Shown here piece by piece: positions 12,538-25,410 of a DNA stretch of 64,000 nt (position 1 is its first letter; each line of letters starts with the position of its first letter). The notes beneath the pieces are model-generated. The model was given only the letters and a program-made list of their open reading frames with translations. It was not told the DNA's origin and did no database searches. The position numbers and the translations under genes were made by a program. The DNA is from Aralia elata (Eukaryota > Streptophyta > Magnoliopsida > Apiales > Araliaceae): the NCBI GenBank assembly GCA_034770075.1, contig CM068377.1, positions 71,809,358-71,873,357 on the forward strand, written 5' to 3'.

Positions 12538-14464
12538 ATATTTGTGACACCCCCAAATTCGGGTTCCCTAACCTCGGGTTTGGTGCTCACGGTCCATCAT
12601 ATATATCACATCTAACTACCCATTCATTGATGAATTATATCACTCATTACATTACCTTAATAAAAATATACATTAAAATATAATTATATCATCGTCATCC
12701 CAGATTAACTAACCTTAACATTACATGTCTATTAATACAAAAGACTTAAGCCAAATTATAATATAATAATCATTAAACAACTTGATACTACTCGGTCGCC
12801 TTCGCTTTGCCTTTGTCCTTATTGGAACCCTCTTCTACCTCGGCTTTAGCTGAAATATTTTATTTAAGCAAGGGTGAGCAACTAATTTGCTCAACAAGTT
12901 AAAGTGTACAATAAAAGATGTATTATGAATAGAAAAATTTAACTTTTTAGAACTTCAACAATGATTCAAAGATTTTGAAGCAGCTGAATAATAAATCATT
13001 TCAAGTAACAAGGATTTTTTTGAATTTCATGCTGAATAATACATCAAGAATGAAAGAGTTAAAATTCTTTCGAAGGTTCAATAATATTCAATTGATTAAG
13101 AAAAATTATCAATACTGCAATAATAGTTAACAAAGTGAAATTATACCCAGATTTTATGCTGAGTGATCACAAATGGATCAAGAACTGCTAGAGGAATTAT
13201 CAGTTATTATTATGACTACCTCAAGAGTAAAAGTTATCTATAAAAACTAATCTTTACTCTTCTGCAAGTACGTAAGGTGATCAGCCTTATTGTACCCGAG
13301 ATTATGCATAATTCTCAAAAATAGCGCGCGGGTCGGGTTTCCGACAATAAAATTCCCCTGATTTATTTTTCAGGGTTGTTCATCTCAGTCTTACATCATG
13401 AGTCCGCACCATATCAATATGGTTTGGATTGAATTCGAAGAAATACTATGAATTTAACATATAATATCAATGTTGATCTAGCCGAAATAAATGGCATAAA
13501 TCTTCCAATAATAAATCCGCTCATATTAAATAGAACGTTTCATGCTTTAACGAATATTAGTCTCGCCAAAACAAATAGCTGAGACACAACTCATAAACAG
13601 TTCATGAATAAAAGAACTTTAAATTATTTCACAGTTCAAGTAACAGATCAGAAAATCAAATGCACTATGTGCGAATAACAGTAATCATCATGGATGTGAA
13701 TAACCAATAATAATTATTCACTAATCATGCTTTGAAAAGTAATAACTCAAGTTGAGTTAGGAAACTTGCATATTAATAACAACTTGCACCTTGTGCGAAT
13801 ATCAAGAATTAATATAATTTATGCATTTATATTCATTATCCATAAATATTAGCTAACAAAAATTAATATTATTTATACTTCATTCAAAACCAATCTTGGT
13901 TCCTTTAGAAACTTTATTCATAAATAATAAGAGTCTCACACATTTTAAGATGTAAATATTTTACATCTTGAAGCTTAAACCATTTATATTCCATTTTAGA
14001 AATATCTTTTAACTTTGCTCGCAAATTCGGAGTTTAAACAGTTAATACAGGGCTTTTATAGTAAAATACAATTTACTATATTATTACCTTAATTTAAATA
14101 ATTGCTATATTAGTTTATCCTAGCTTATTTATAATTCACGATGTTCGGGTTTCATATCTTGACTTAATATACTTAACTATATACACCTCGGTATATTTCT
14201 CTTTTAGCTTTGTTTATAGATTAGACTTTAATTCTAAAGCCTCGTGATGCTCATGTCTCATAACTTAAGACATCTTAAATCAGTCTTTAATTAAAATCTA
14301 TTACGATTGTCTTATATAGTTCGGGACAACGTAGCTTCACGTTGGCCAACTACTCGGCTATTGGAAACCAACACACTTTGTTTTACATTACAATACTATT
14401 CATTTTAGGTCGTTCGCATTTTATAAATTAAACGTGTCCAAACTTTTTTAGATTCTATGTTACA

Positions 14465-14710
14465 GGTCTAATCCAGACAGTTAAGACTGTCTGCTTTAGA
14501 ACAAATTTCATTTTGATTATCTATCCGGACAGTTAAGAGTGTCTGCTTCATGCCAAGTTCTTCTTTAGTTAATATCCAGACAGTATAACCCGTCTGTTTA
14601 CTAACAAAAACTACTGTGAGTAATCATCACCCAATCCAGACAGCTTTAACCCGTCTGCTTTAGGCCAAAACTCCCTGCATGCTGCATTATTATCTGGGCA
14701 GTTTCGTAAC
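14465..14710. repeat. CAGACAG...CTGTCTG cassette in LTR C
   Basis: Four irregularly spaced copies of an inverted-repeat word occur: CCAGACAGTTAAGACTGTCTG at its clearest near 14473-14493, then variants near 14524, 14577 and 14636, with weaker relatives near 14697 and 14910. Spacing is about 50-60 bases. The cassette lies next to a block (about 14940-14995) that is similar, in element sense, to the GGAACGGACCAAT module of element A's LTR. Confidence 0.7.
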
Positions 14711-16729
14711 GGTTTTTCATCTTTTTCGTAGTTTTACCCTCTCTCGCTAAAATAGACATAACGTTTTCGTTTTAAAACTTTTTTAGGTGATTCTTGAGCC
14801 CACGCGAAGCTAACTTCCGGGGCTACAATTTTCCCCTACTGACATTTTTCCAAATTCTGAACAAATCAGGCCCAAAAATTCGTGGAAGGGAACTGTTCAC
14901 ACTGTTTGGACAGTTTTGATTCGGTTACTTTAAAATGACATAACTCTTTGCTCCGAAGTCAGAATTGGTCCGTTCCAGAGTCTATGGAAATCTTATACAG
15001 CGTACTACAACATACCAAAAGCCCAAAATTTTTAGAGCACTATAGCAGATCTCGAAATTTCCTTTTTGGGACAGTAGCCTTATTATTTATTATTTTTTTT
15101 CCATCAAAGAGTTGTTTTAGTACAAATCCCATATCTTTCTCATCTCTCAACATTTTTGAGTCAAACCAAAGGACTTTTGCTCAATACTTAAATATCTAGC
15201 ATAACCAACAAACAAATCACAAATACCCAACATGGATTTCAAAATAAATGACATGGATCTCACTAAGTAACTAGATAATTTTTAGAAATTTCACTAGTTT
15301 TGCTTTATCCCCAAATCTTTCAACATCATCACACATACATAACTAAGTTACACAACATAAATAAAAATCTAACCTTTCATAAGGTTTTAAACCAAATACA
15401 CATAAAACCTTCATGGATCTTCATATTAGTACTTAAACTACATAAAATATAATTAAAGCTAGAAATTTTTTCATTACCTTCCCTTATGTGCAACCTTTCT
15501 TTTCCTTCCGTAATATGTGATAAATTTTTGAATGCATCAAGGCTTAGGCTCTTTCTTCTTCTTCCTCTCTTTCTAAACCGTGACTCTCTCTCTCTCTCTC
15601 TTCTTTTAGCTAACTAGGAAGATAGAAATGAAATGGAAGTAACTAAAGTGGTTTACTAAATTTATTGTTTGATATACTTTGTATATCTATCATTCTTTTC
15701 CCAATATCTTACTCTCTCTCTCTCTCTCTCTCTCATTCTTCTCCTCAATCCTTATCCCTTTCTTAGTTGGTAAGACATGTGATTAATTATATGAATGACA
15801 CCTTACATGAAAGGATAAGTTTGAAAAAAAAAATATCATTTCCTCCTTCCTTTAGCTCCTATACCCGACCACTTTTTGATTTTTATTATTTTTTTTTATT
15901 TGCTAATTTACATGCTCAAATGACTAGTAAGTCCCTCTTCAATTGGGTAAAAAAAATTTGGCCCACTAATTTAATCATTTGGGCTTGAATTAATTATACT
16001 TGGACTACTTAATATATATTAGCTTGTTGGGCTCCCAATATATGATTTAATTAAATGTGAATGGCTAATTTAATACATTTACTTAATAATTCTTCAAGTT
16101 CACAGTTAATTTATTAATTGGACCATAACATATTTTCATTACATCAATATTCCTGCTCTATTTTCATAACCCAATTAAACTTGCTTTAATCGAGTTACAA
16201 AATTAACTAATTGAGATGTATAAAATATATCTATAGGGTTAGTGCACTAGTATATAAATTACATACTACCATACCTTAATAATTATAACCCTTAGGTTAT
16301 TTAGTTACAATTCCTAATATAAAATATTAGGTTAATAGGTTGGCTTATTAATTCTCTTTATATAATAAATAAATAAATATACATATTTATAGTATATATT
16401 TATTTAGTCTCATACATATTCTACATAAGTCATAATATATTTATCATCATTGATAAATATTTAATATATTCATTTATCCATATATCCATTCAATGCAAAT
16501 CACAAAGTGTTCAATACACTAATAAATTATTTAATATACTTATTTCCTTTAATAAGTTATTATACATTCATATAATCGCTTTATATTAGTAATACTAATT
16601 AATCATTTAAAGATTATAAATCTTTTTATTTACCATTCAAGGTTAACATTCAAGTTATGTTAATTCTCAACATAACTTATCTTACTTTATTCACATATTC
16701 ACTTATATGAGTAAAAAAAAAATTATTCG

Positions 16730-16734
<5 letters not shown>

Positions 16735-16763
<29 letters not shown>
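16735..16763. repeat. (TA)n microsatellite
   Basis: Uninterrupted alternating TA of about 28 bases near the U3 start of LTR C. Confidence 0.9.
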
Positions 16764-16765
<2 letters not shown>

Positions 16766-16794
16766 GTTATAAAATTCTCGCTCCTTACAATATT

Positions 16795-17868
16795 CATATA
16801 CCAAATCTTAGTGTTACATACTTACATGTCTGGCATATTTCAATAAATGCTACTATCCCATTTTAAACATCAAGAAATGGGATCTACCAAAAGATATACT
16901 CCTCTATACACATAAGATGGGGATACATCATATTTACATACTATCTCACACCGTCTGAGGTTTACATTGATAACATATAACCCTAGTATACAAAAGGGGT
17001 ACTAATGCATCTATCTACATAACCGAACCACCAAACATCACTACTCGCCCTGAGAAGTCCTATCAACATGCCCATGCTCCTGAGCCTGGTATGCTCCCCC
17101 ATCAACTCGACGTCGAACAGATCGACTAGGCTCGCCAATCTCAAAGTGCAGCCCCGCCACTCCAGCTCTCTGGCTCATGTAAGAAGTGTCTAAGGCTCGC
17201 CCCAACGTGTCGATGCTCACATCTTTAGCCACTAACTCCTCTCGCAGCTGATTAACTAGCCTCGTTGCCCTGACCTAAGCATCCTGAACGCGAATCCTTT
17301 CAGCGATCTCTAAATCAAACTCAAACTTAAGAGCTTGATTCTCCACCTTTACCTCCTCTAGTTGAGTCTTGGTCAGCTCCAGACTCTCCTGAGACTGTGC
17401 TAACTCTAACTGTGCCTGATAAGCCGCATCTCTATACTGCTGCTCCGTATACTACAAGGTGTGGTTCTCCGCCTCTAGCTTTGGTACCCGATGTTACACT
17501 GCTGCTCTGTATACTACAGGGTGTGGTTCTCTGCCTTTAGCTTTGCTACCCGATGTTCTAGCTCGTTATTCCTAGCTAGTAAGTCTCCAAGAAGGATATC
17601 TTGTGAAGTATCCTCAATCACCTCATTCTCTACAGGCTCCTGGTCCACTGAATGACTACCCTGAACCTCATTAGCCATCCTACACACAAACAAGGATAGC
17701 ATTAGTATCACAATAAAATATATTAATTGACAAAATAAAAATAATATTTTATCATGTACAATCTATACTAGATGACTTTCCATAATCCATCTCCTAGTAT
17801 ACTCTTTACGAGTTTTCTTCTAAGGTTATAACCTAGGTTTCACGTTCCTAAAGTATATAACCTACAAC
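16795..17868 (-). other. Leader of element B, primer-site side
   Basis: Non-LTR DNA between solo LTR C and B's primer site. In element sense the first 190 bases after the primer site are untranslated. Then comes the coiled-coil frame 17678-17041. The remaining 245 bases before C hold nothing recognised. Confidence 0.75.
17041..17678 (-). pseudogene. Extra coiled-coil ORF upstream of gag in element B
   Basis: Reading from ATG at 17678 (MANEVQGSHSVDQEP...), an acidic N-terminus leads into a heptad-like, Glu/Gln/Leu-rich region (about 17240-17580) and ends in a basic-to-polar tail whose stop is at 17041. I see no known domain. The frame is broken by a 62-bp-period tandem duplication (17437-17495 and 17499-17557), which shifts frame, and by three TAG codons (near 17514, 17452 and 17276), each at a place where CAG would keep a Gln-rich helix. 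An additional ORF before gag is unusual for Tekay elements. It may be an accessory structural protein, but its function is unknown. Confidence 0.6.
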
Positions 17869-17879
17869 TCTGATACCAA
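17869..17879 (-). promoter_or_regulatory. Primer-binding site of element B (tRNA-iMet type)
   Basis: The minus strand reads TGGTATCAGAG, the usual plant primer-binding word complementary to the 3' end of initiator tRNA-Met, five bases inside the LTR end at 17884. Confidence 0.9.
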
Positions 17880-17883
17880 CTTG

Positions 17884-20800
17884 TGACGCCCCCAATCCGG
17901 GTTCTCTAACCTCGGGTTTAGTTCTCACGATCCATCATCATCATAAGCATTTTATATACCATTGTGGAATAATAAACATACATTGTTTATTTAAATAACA
18001 TTCTAAAACATATCCCCAATTCTTTTTAACCTTAACTTATACATACCCTTAAATATTACAAAAGGTTTACATACTATTTACATAACAAAATATAACACTT
18101 AAACGGTTACATTATACTATTCTTAGCCAACTAGTCATGCACCTTGCCCTTGCCCTTATCCTTCTTGTTCGAACTTTCGGGCTTAGCTGAAATAAACGTC
18201 ATGATATAGCAAGAGTAAACAACTAATTTTCTTAGCAAGTTTAATTACAAAGACGATATATCTTGATTAGAAAGGAATTTATCTATCGATGTTCAATAAT
18301 GAAATTCAATTGTGAAAGAACATTTAACAAGATTCGATAATTGAATAATAGATACTGAGTGGTTATAAATAATAATGAACATATACGAAGGTTGTCAGTA
18401 TTTAAACTGGTCCTTTTAGTAAGTTTTGGTAATCAAGGGGATCAGCCTTTCATACCCGGTGATTTATGCATAAACACTTAATAAACGAGCAATAATTGTT
18501 TTTCAATTTAATGCTTTAGTAAAATAGTCATTTTTCTCAGTCGAAGAATCCATACCAATCAACTGGTTGGATTAGCTTTTAAAAATTATTTGAGTTTATC
18601 AAATTTAACTTATTCGATCTAGCTGACACAATTAGCTTAGATCCAGCTCATAAACAGTTCATCAATGAAAGAGCTTTAAATAATTCACAGTCCAATAATA
18701 ATAGAACCGAAATTTAATTGCACAAAGTGTGAATGTCAATAATCATTAAAGATGTGAATAATCATCAATAATTATTCACTAACATGCTTTGAAATTAATA
18801 ACTCGAGTTGAGTTAGGAAACTTGTCTGTTCGACGAGCTACAATTAACTAGCTTTAATTAAAAAATTTCAAAAGACCTAGCATTGATAATGTCGGTCTAT
18901 CAATTAGCATTGCATATAATTGAACATTTATACTCTATCATATACTAATGAATTAGTCACATAACACTTATAATCTCTTACACCATCATTAACTCTATTG
19001 GATATTTAATAAACCTTAAGTTAATGATTTAATTAACTAACAACATTTTTCTCAAGTGATAAAAACTTATTTAAACCCATAAACAATTAATTATAATTGT
19101 TCAATTTGTGTGCTAATTAAATTTAATAAACTCTATTTTTATTTAATTACTATTTAGTGTTAGTAATTAATCAAGTATCTTTAGTTACTATTTAATAATA
19201 AATAATAACTAATTACATGTACTTGTTAATCAAGCAATAAATAATTGACTTATTAATATCATTATTATTTAATATTAATTAAATAATAATAGATTAATTA
19301 ATTATCCTTACTTATTATTTAATATTAATCAAATAATAATTTATTAATCTCCGATGTCTTCAATTATTATTTAATAATAATTAATTATTTGACCCTATTT
19401 ATTATTTAATCTTAGTTAACTAACAAATAGTTAGTTTATTAACTTGAACATTCTTTAATCATTATTTAATATTAATTAAATAATAATTAATCAATTCGCT
19501 TCATAGATCTTTAATTATTCTTTCTCAAAATAATTAATTAGTATTTGCTCTCATTTATAATATAATATTAATTAGATAATAAATATTTTTTTGTTCACGT
19601 AATTAAGTTATTATATCATTACTACTCAATAACACTTAATCACTCTTTAATCATTATTTAATATGAATTAAAATAATAATTAATCACTTATTACTCTTTA
19701 CTAAAAAATTTATTATTTCTAATATTTTCATTACATTTTTAGTTTTGGGGTCCTTCACGGAAACGTCTATAAAACAAAATTCACAACTCGGATCTAGGTT
19801 TCGTCAAAGGCGTTGGATTCGTATTTTTCCGAACTATAATTTTTATTTATCAAACACCCAATTTGGGCCTATTTTGTCACGAAAATCAGTACCAAAGTGA
19901 GAGGTCAGCAAGATCGTTTTTCCGTCATGGAGGTGTTTTAGCAATAAATTCATAGTTTGTCCATTTATCAACATCTTAAAGTGATTCAAAAGGGATTTTG
20001 TCCAAAACTTATATATCTAGCAGACCCAACAAGCAAATCACAATTACTAAACAATAAATAATATGTATCTCACTTTACTAACTAAAGTTTTTTCGGAAAA
20101 ACTCATTTACTAGTTTTTCCACAAAACTTCCAACACAATCTCACATATATTAAGAAGTTATACAATATAACTCAAGATCCAACCTTTTCATAAGGTTTTA
20201 ACTAATAAGTTCATAAAAATTTATAGATCTAAAATAAAAGTACATAACTACACAAAACCTTAACTAAAAATTGAAAATTTTCCTTTACCTTCCTTAGGTT
20301 GCTACTCTTCTCTTCTTGCCAAAATATATTAGGAACCTAGGAGGCATGAAGGTTTAAACTCCTCTCCATTTTTCCTCCTCCTTGTTGTGGCTCACCCTTT
20401 CTCTCTCTCTCTCTCTCTCTCTTGGATTTCTTTTAGCTCTTTTGGAATAAAGGAAGTGAAATGAAGGGAAAATAACTAAAGGTTTGTTTACTAGTTTTAA
20501 ATATTAGATATAGATTGTATATCTATCTATATTTTCCTAATATCTCACTCTCACTCTTTCATCCTTATCTCTTATCTTATCTTTTTGCTTATTACACTAA
20601 TCAAATGGCCAAATCAATGGATGACACATTGCAAAAGAGATAAGATCAAAAAAAATAAAATCATTGCTCCTTTAATCACCCACATGGGCCGGCCACCTCA
20701 TGGCTTTTTGCCCCAATTTGGATTTATTTTAATTGCTAATTTTCTTAAATAAATGACTAAAAAGTCTCTCCTTGTTTGGGCTAAAACTTGGACCATTAAT

Positions 20801-21028
20801 TTAATTCATTTGGGCTAGAAATAACTAGTTTGGGCTACTAGAAAAATCAAGTTTAAACTCACCATCTTTGGGCCACTTAGTTTGTTAAATTATTGGGCTC
20901 CCAATATGTTGGTTAAGTAATTTCATTTAATAATTCAAGTCAACTATTAATTAATTTAAGTGGGCTTGATAATAAACCAATTGGGCTAGATAATTAAACT
21001 AGATGAACTAGTCCACTAGTAATTTATA
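17884..21028 (-). repeat. 5' LTR of element B, larger part
   Basis: Collinear with 4249-7400. The LTR is cut at 21028 by the MULE; the last nine bases (TAATTTATA, 21020-21028) are the MULE target duplication. The rest of the LTR is at 50069-50422. Confidence 0.92.
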
Positions 21029-21081
21029 GGATTAATTACATTTTATATTACCTTTTTAAAAATAATTACAAGAATAGTGCA
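21029..21081 (+). repeat. Left terminal inverted repeat of the MULE
   Basis: It pairs with the reverse complement of 50007-50059. The inner 16 bases TTACAAGAATAGTGCA are identical and the outer part is diverged. Confidence 0.85.
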
Positions 21082-21486
21082 CTCACCAAATATTTAACCA
21101 ATTAATGTATATTAAATTTTATTTACATTATTAGTGAATAATAGTCATTCCCTTAATTATGCTTTGTTATTTAATGTGCTGATGTCATTATTATTCAGTT
21201 ATTTTTTTAAAAATAAACCGTATCCGCTTTTTGTGGGATAGGGGTACGGGTTTTATTTTAAATTTCTTTTTTGCGTTTTATCTTTGGAAACCCTTGTTTT
21301 TTGGTTTGGGTACTTTTTTTCTCCTTATCAGTCGGCGGTGATTGTTGTTGTCGGTTCATATTCGTAGTTGTTGTTTGGCTATTTAGTTTCTCATTTTTGT
21401 ATTCGTGTTTTCTTCTTGAATATTCGTAAGTTGTTCGATTTGTTCTGGTTCAGTGGTTATACATTTGTCGATTTATTTTTTTTTTG
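21082..21486 (+). promoter_or_regulatory. 5' region of the MULE Ulp1 gene
   Basis: AT-rich DNA between the terminal repeat and the start codon, with T-rich stretches before ATG 21487. It should contain the promoter and 5' UTR of the gene, but no box can be assigned with confidence. Confidence 0.4.
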
Positions 21487-21594
21487 ATGGTGTCTACGAG
21501 GAAGAGCAGGGAAGAAATGGCGGATAAGAAGAGTGATAGGAAGAGGAAACGAGTTAGGGGTGATGATGGTTTGAAGGATTTGCAGACAAATGTT
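21487..21594 (+). CDS. Ulp1 gene exon 1, first part
   Basis: It encodes 36 residues beginning MVSTRKSREEMADKK, very rich in Lys and Arg, plausibly a nuclear localisation segment. It ends exactly at the A target duplication (21590-21594). Reading continues in phase at 40501. Confidence 0.8.
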
Positions 21595-23164
21595 TGTAAC
21601 GATCAGGAATTTTGAATTTTCTTGTAACTCGAGTTACGTGTGAAAGAAATGAATTTTTATTTTTATTTATATTATTATGTGTTATGTGCTTAAAGGTTGT
21701 GTTATAACCTAGAATATGTGTATGTGTTGAATTTTATGGGTTGTCTTGTCGTTAGAGTGAATATATTGACTTCGCGAAAAATCACAAAATCACTATTCAC
21801 GGGGCACATTTACCGAGGTACTATTCACGTCATAACATTTTTGTGTCTTTTTCGATTTTAATAAATTTCATAAATACGTGTATACATACGAATAATTTTT
21901 CCAAGCGTCAGAAATTTTATTTGAGCTGATACGTGATTTTATCCGTATCCGAAATGTATAATATGACTGTTCCGAATAAATGGACAAACTCCGTAATTAT
22001 TATGTTTATGTGTCCCAATAATTTATAGGAGTACCCATTTTAATTTTGGGTAGATTTATTTACCAGTTTTGGTATAAAAGTGGGAGTTTTCGGATATATT
22101 TTTGTGTATTTGGGTATTTATTTTAGCTTCTTATTCTAAGTGGGAACCAACCTAAACCCTTGGACCAATCAAATGCTAGGATAAGGGAGTATAGGCGGCA
22201 GCATGCTGCAATTTTGTGAGGCTCAATGCCTTATTTTTCTTCCAAATTGCTGAACTTTATTGAGCCATTCCCCTTCATCCTCCCAAAGCCTCCTAGCTGC
22301 CATTCCATTCAAACTTCTTCTCTCCCATTCATTCCCTAAACCAACTGAAGATAGAGAGAGATAGAGTGTGAAGGTGCTGCAGATTATTGAGAGTGAGAGG
22401 GCATTGAATAAGCAGTAGAAGAACAAGAAGAAGCAAAGAACAAGAAAAGAAGAGGAGGAAGAAGAAGGAAGGAGGAGCTCAATCCAATCGAGCCCAGCAA
22501 TTTTTTTAGCACCTATGAAGGATTTACAAGGTAAACAATCAACCAAAAATCAATTCCATTTGAGTTTGATTAAAATTTTCGAGTTCTATGTGTTCTTGAG
22601 CTCAAACCATTGGGTTTGAGCATTTCTTGCAATTGTTGTTGTAATTGTTAGTTATGGTTGATTTTTATTGTTACCAAGACATCTTGTAAGCTATTAATAA
22701 CATCAAAGTGGAACAATAATGGAAGAAATTCGTACCTATGCTTAAGGAGGATGAAGAACATGAAGAACATGAAGAACAATGGACATTTTGGACAAATCTT
22801 GGACCTATGGACTGTTTTGGACAATCTGTAGTTATTTTTTCGTGTTGGTTTAATTTGTTTGTTGTTATGGTATTGTAGTTCCATGGATTACCAAGTTAAC
22901 CCAATTGGAATCGAGTAAAAAGGTGTAAAAATGAAGATTTGGTGATGATTTTAGTGAAGAACACTTAGAACATGTAAAACAGAGCATGAATTGATACTTT
23001 GGCCCAAGATTCGGCCATGTTAATATTAATGGATAGCTCTGAATTTTTGATATGTTGTAGCTCTGTGTATTAGGAGTCCATAGAGTCCGGAACGGACCAA
23101 TTTGAAGGTCTAGAGAAGAAGTTATGAGGATTGGAGTGAAGGAGGGTCAAAATCGCGATGTCTG

Positions 23165-23280
23165 ACAAGTGCCACCAGGCCACCCGCGAGCCCGCACGAA
23201 GGCCCCGCGCGCCCGCGCGCGCCCGCTGCCGCACGCCGTGCGCCTGGTGCCGCCCGCCCGCGTGTGCGCTGCCCGACTCA
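23165..23280. repeat. GC-rich cassette in A's 5' LTR
   Basis: A block of CCCGCGCG-type words (e.g. GCGCGCCCGCGCGCGCCCGC at about 23209-23228) in otherwise AT-rich LTR. The counterpart in the 3' LTR is at about 38545-38660 and differs by a few substitutions and a short length change. Confidence 0.8.
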
Positions 23281-23362
23281 GCTTCGACGTCCGTTGGGAA
23301 AATGACCATAACTTTCTCATACGGACTCGGAATTAGGCGATTCAAGATGATCCGGAAAGCTA
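23281..23362 (+). repeat. Shared LTR module (copy in A's 5' LTR)
   Basis: It contains GTTGGGAAAATGACCATAAC, then CTCGGAATTAGGCGA and GGAAAGCTAAGA. Close relatives occur in the LTRs of element J (about 34641-34725 and 30214-30300) although J is a different lineage, and there the module is opposite to element sense. The second A copy is at 38661-38742. Confidence 0.75.
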
Positions 23363-25118
23363 AGAGATAGACCTACAACATCCATTAATTAGAATTGAAA
23401 TTTGCTAACTGGTGGAATTTTGAAATTGACCATTTTTAGGGCTGTTGTGCAAGCGGAAGGCGTCGTTCATGCGTGTGTGCATCGTGTAATGCTTCCAACA
23501 ATAAAAAACATTGTTCTAAGTCCAAAAAACATGAATGTTATGATTTATAATGATACTTAGCATTAACTAATGAGTATTAGATAAATCGAATGAGCGTGCT
23601 AGGCGTACACAATTGCGTGTCGGTTGGGCATTCGACTAGGCGAGGTTGGCGTGCGGACGCGCAAGCGTCATAACGCTGTAACTAGTGTGTATAATATTAT
23701 TTAATATTTTGTTTCTTATAAGAATGAAACATTATAGAGTAGTATAAACTATTATTTGGTATCTAGTATGTGACTAATTGTTATGTGAATATGTACTTAA
23801 TTGTGTAGGATATTAAGGAGCGTGTGTTGTAATATTGTAGCAGGCGCACCAGGCAAGTTTCCTAACGCTTGTCTAACCCTTGAGTTGGGCAAGTTCCCTA
23901 ACTTCATTCTTTCTATATATTGAATGCAAATTTTCTTAACCTTATTCAAGCTATTTATTAAGAAAGTTTCATCTGATTCAAGTTATAATTGGTCAAGTAT
24001 TCTATATTATTGCAAGTTCCTTACTCAACTATTATTTTTATTTGAGCAAGCTTCCTATCTTATACAAATGTTGTATATTGTTGCAAGTATTACTCCATTA
24101 AGCGAGTTTCTTATCGTATTCAAGATATTCTGGACAGGTTCCTTTACTTCAATCAATGTCGTATTGCAAGTACTCTTAGAATGAACTATTAATCGCTCAC
24201 GTTACCTAGTCATGCTTCAACGCATGTTATTAAAGCTTTCAAGTTCTATATTCCATGAACTGCATGAGATAGATGTCAAAGCCAATTGTTTCGGCTAGAC
24301 GTATGTTTAATCATCATTGTTGTTAAGTAAAGCTATCCGATCAAATTGTTTGGTTTGGATTCCTATGTAAAGCTGAGATGACCAACCCTCACAGCAGGGG
24401 AAACAGTATGTATGTCGGGAAACCGACACGCGCGCAAACAGTATGTAAAAGGGGTTATGCATAACAGCGGGTACATTAGGCTGATCACCTATTGTATTAG
24501 TATGTCGGATTATCGGATGAAATTCTGGTGATTCTAGTAAAAGTTCAGTGTCATGATGACCACTCAGTATAGAATATTTCCTCCATTTGGAAACCTTGAA
24601 ATCATTCGGCCCATAGAGGCCCTACAATTGTGTTAAAGAGATCATTCGTTGAGATTGTGCAAATTCTTGAGCTATCTTTTAATCTCTTGATTCTTGTAAG
24701 CTATAAAGTATTCATGTGATGATTCACGTTTACTGTTATCATACTTGCTGAGCAAATTTGTTGCTCACCCTTGCTTTCCTTAAAATATTTCAGTTAGTGG
24801 AGCTCGTGGTGAAAGCTCATGGAAGGATAAAGGCAAAGGCATAGCTACTGATTAGCTTCGTACTGTTAAGATTACCATTTTGATTGTGTATTAAGACTCG
24901 TTGACTTTTGTGATGTACTAAGACTTAATTACCCTTATGTATTAAGTTACGTTTTGTAAAAGTTTTGGTTTCGAGATTTGGGACAGGATTATTTATGTTA
25001 TATCAATATAAATATTCATTTATTTCTGCTGTAAGTTATCAATAGTTTGATGCACGTATGAGAAAGTGACGAACCAGGTCCGCGGTTCGGGTGACCCGGA
25101 TTTGGGGGCGTCACAGGT

Positions 25119-25129
25119 TGGTATCAGAG
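25119..25129 (+). promoter_or_regulatory. Primer-binding site of element A (tRNA-iMet type)
   Basis: TGGTATCAGAG, three bases after the LTR end. The 281-bp leader that follows to the gag start has no gene. Confidence 0.92.
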
Positions 25130-25410
25130 ATTTAGGTTATAAACCTTTAGAGAGAGGTCTTTAGGCTATAACCTTAGGAAGCGTATAGAGAATACGAGTA
25201 GATAAAACTCATGTAGAGTTTTGGGGCGATCCTAGATAGACGCATCCTAGATATTTGTGAAAGGTATTTACATTCCTTACGATGAAGCTATATTTCATTA
25301 CAAGCTGCTAATAGAGTGTGTCGCCTTGTGGTCTGCTTGTAGTACTCATGATAGATATTCTCGTAGTATGATAAGATGATGACATTAAGCTTTCTTACGT
25401 TTAGCAGAGA

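Larger units (their letters stand above)
12543..16789 (-). mobile_element. Solo LTR C, Tekay-type
   Basis: A single LTR of about 4.25 kb, flanked by the 5-bp direct repeat ATATT at 12538-12542 and 16790-16794. In minus sense it starts TGTAAGGAGCGAGAATTTTA and ends GGGGGTGTCACA. No internal region or second LTR is attached, so it probably arose by LTR-LTR recombination after insertion into B's leader. It is related to the B LTRs but much diverged. It holds a (TA)n run at 16735-16763, CT-rich simple repeats near 15585-15735, and a palindromic CAGACAG cassette. The open frames at 14948-15199 and 15767-15988 show no domain. Confidence 0.85.
21595..25115 (+). repeat. 5' LTR of element A
   Basis: It starts TGTAACGATCAGG and ends GGGGGCGTCACA. 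It contains a GC-rich cassette and shared modules at 23077-23362, and a purine-rich GAAGAAG tract near 22425-22475. The end (about 24740-25115) holds the conserved U5 words also seen in B, C and the 3600-3875 fragment. Short open frames inside (22223-22546, 22648-22884, 23070-23370, 23924-24184) recur in the other LTR and are by-products. Confidence 0.97.

Noticed and set aside
12543..17884. LTR C as a true LTR of element B (three-LTR composite)
   Set aside because: C has its own 5-bp duplication ATATT on both sides. No primer site adjoins its left end, and B's outer LTRs share TSD ACAAG. It is a solo LTR inside B's leader.
22223..22884. Small genes in the LTRs of A (also at 37602-38263, 23924-24184 and 39304-39564)
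   Set aside because: They recur only because the LTRs are duplicates, have no domain and lie in non-coding LTR sequence.
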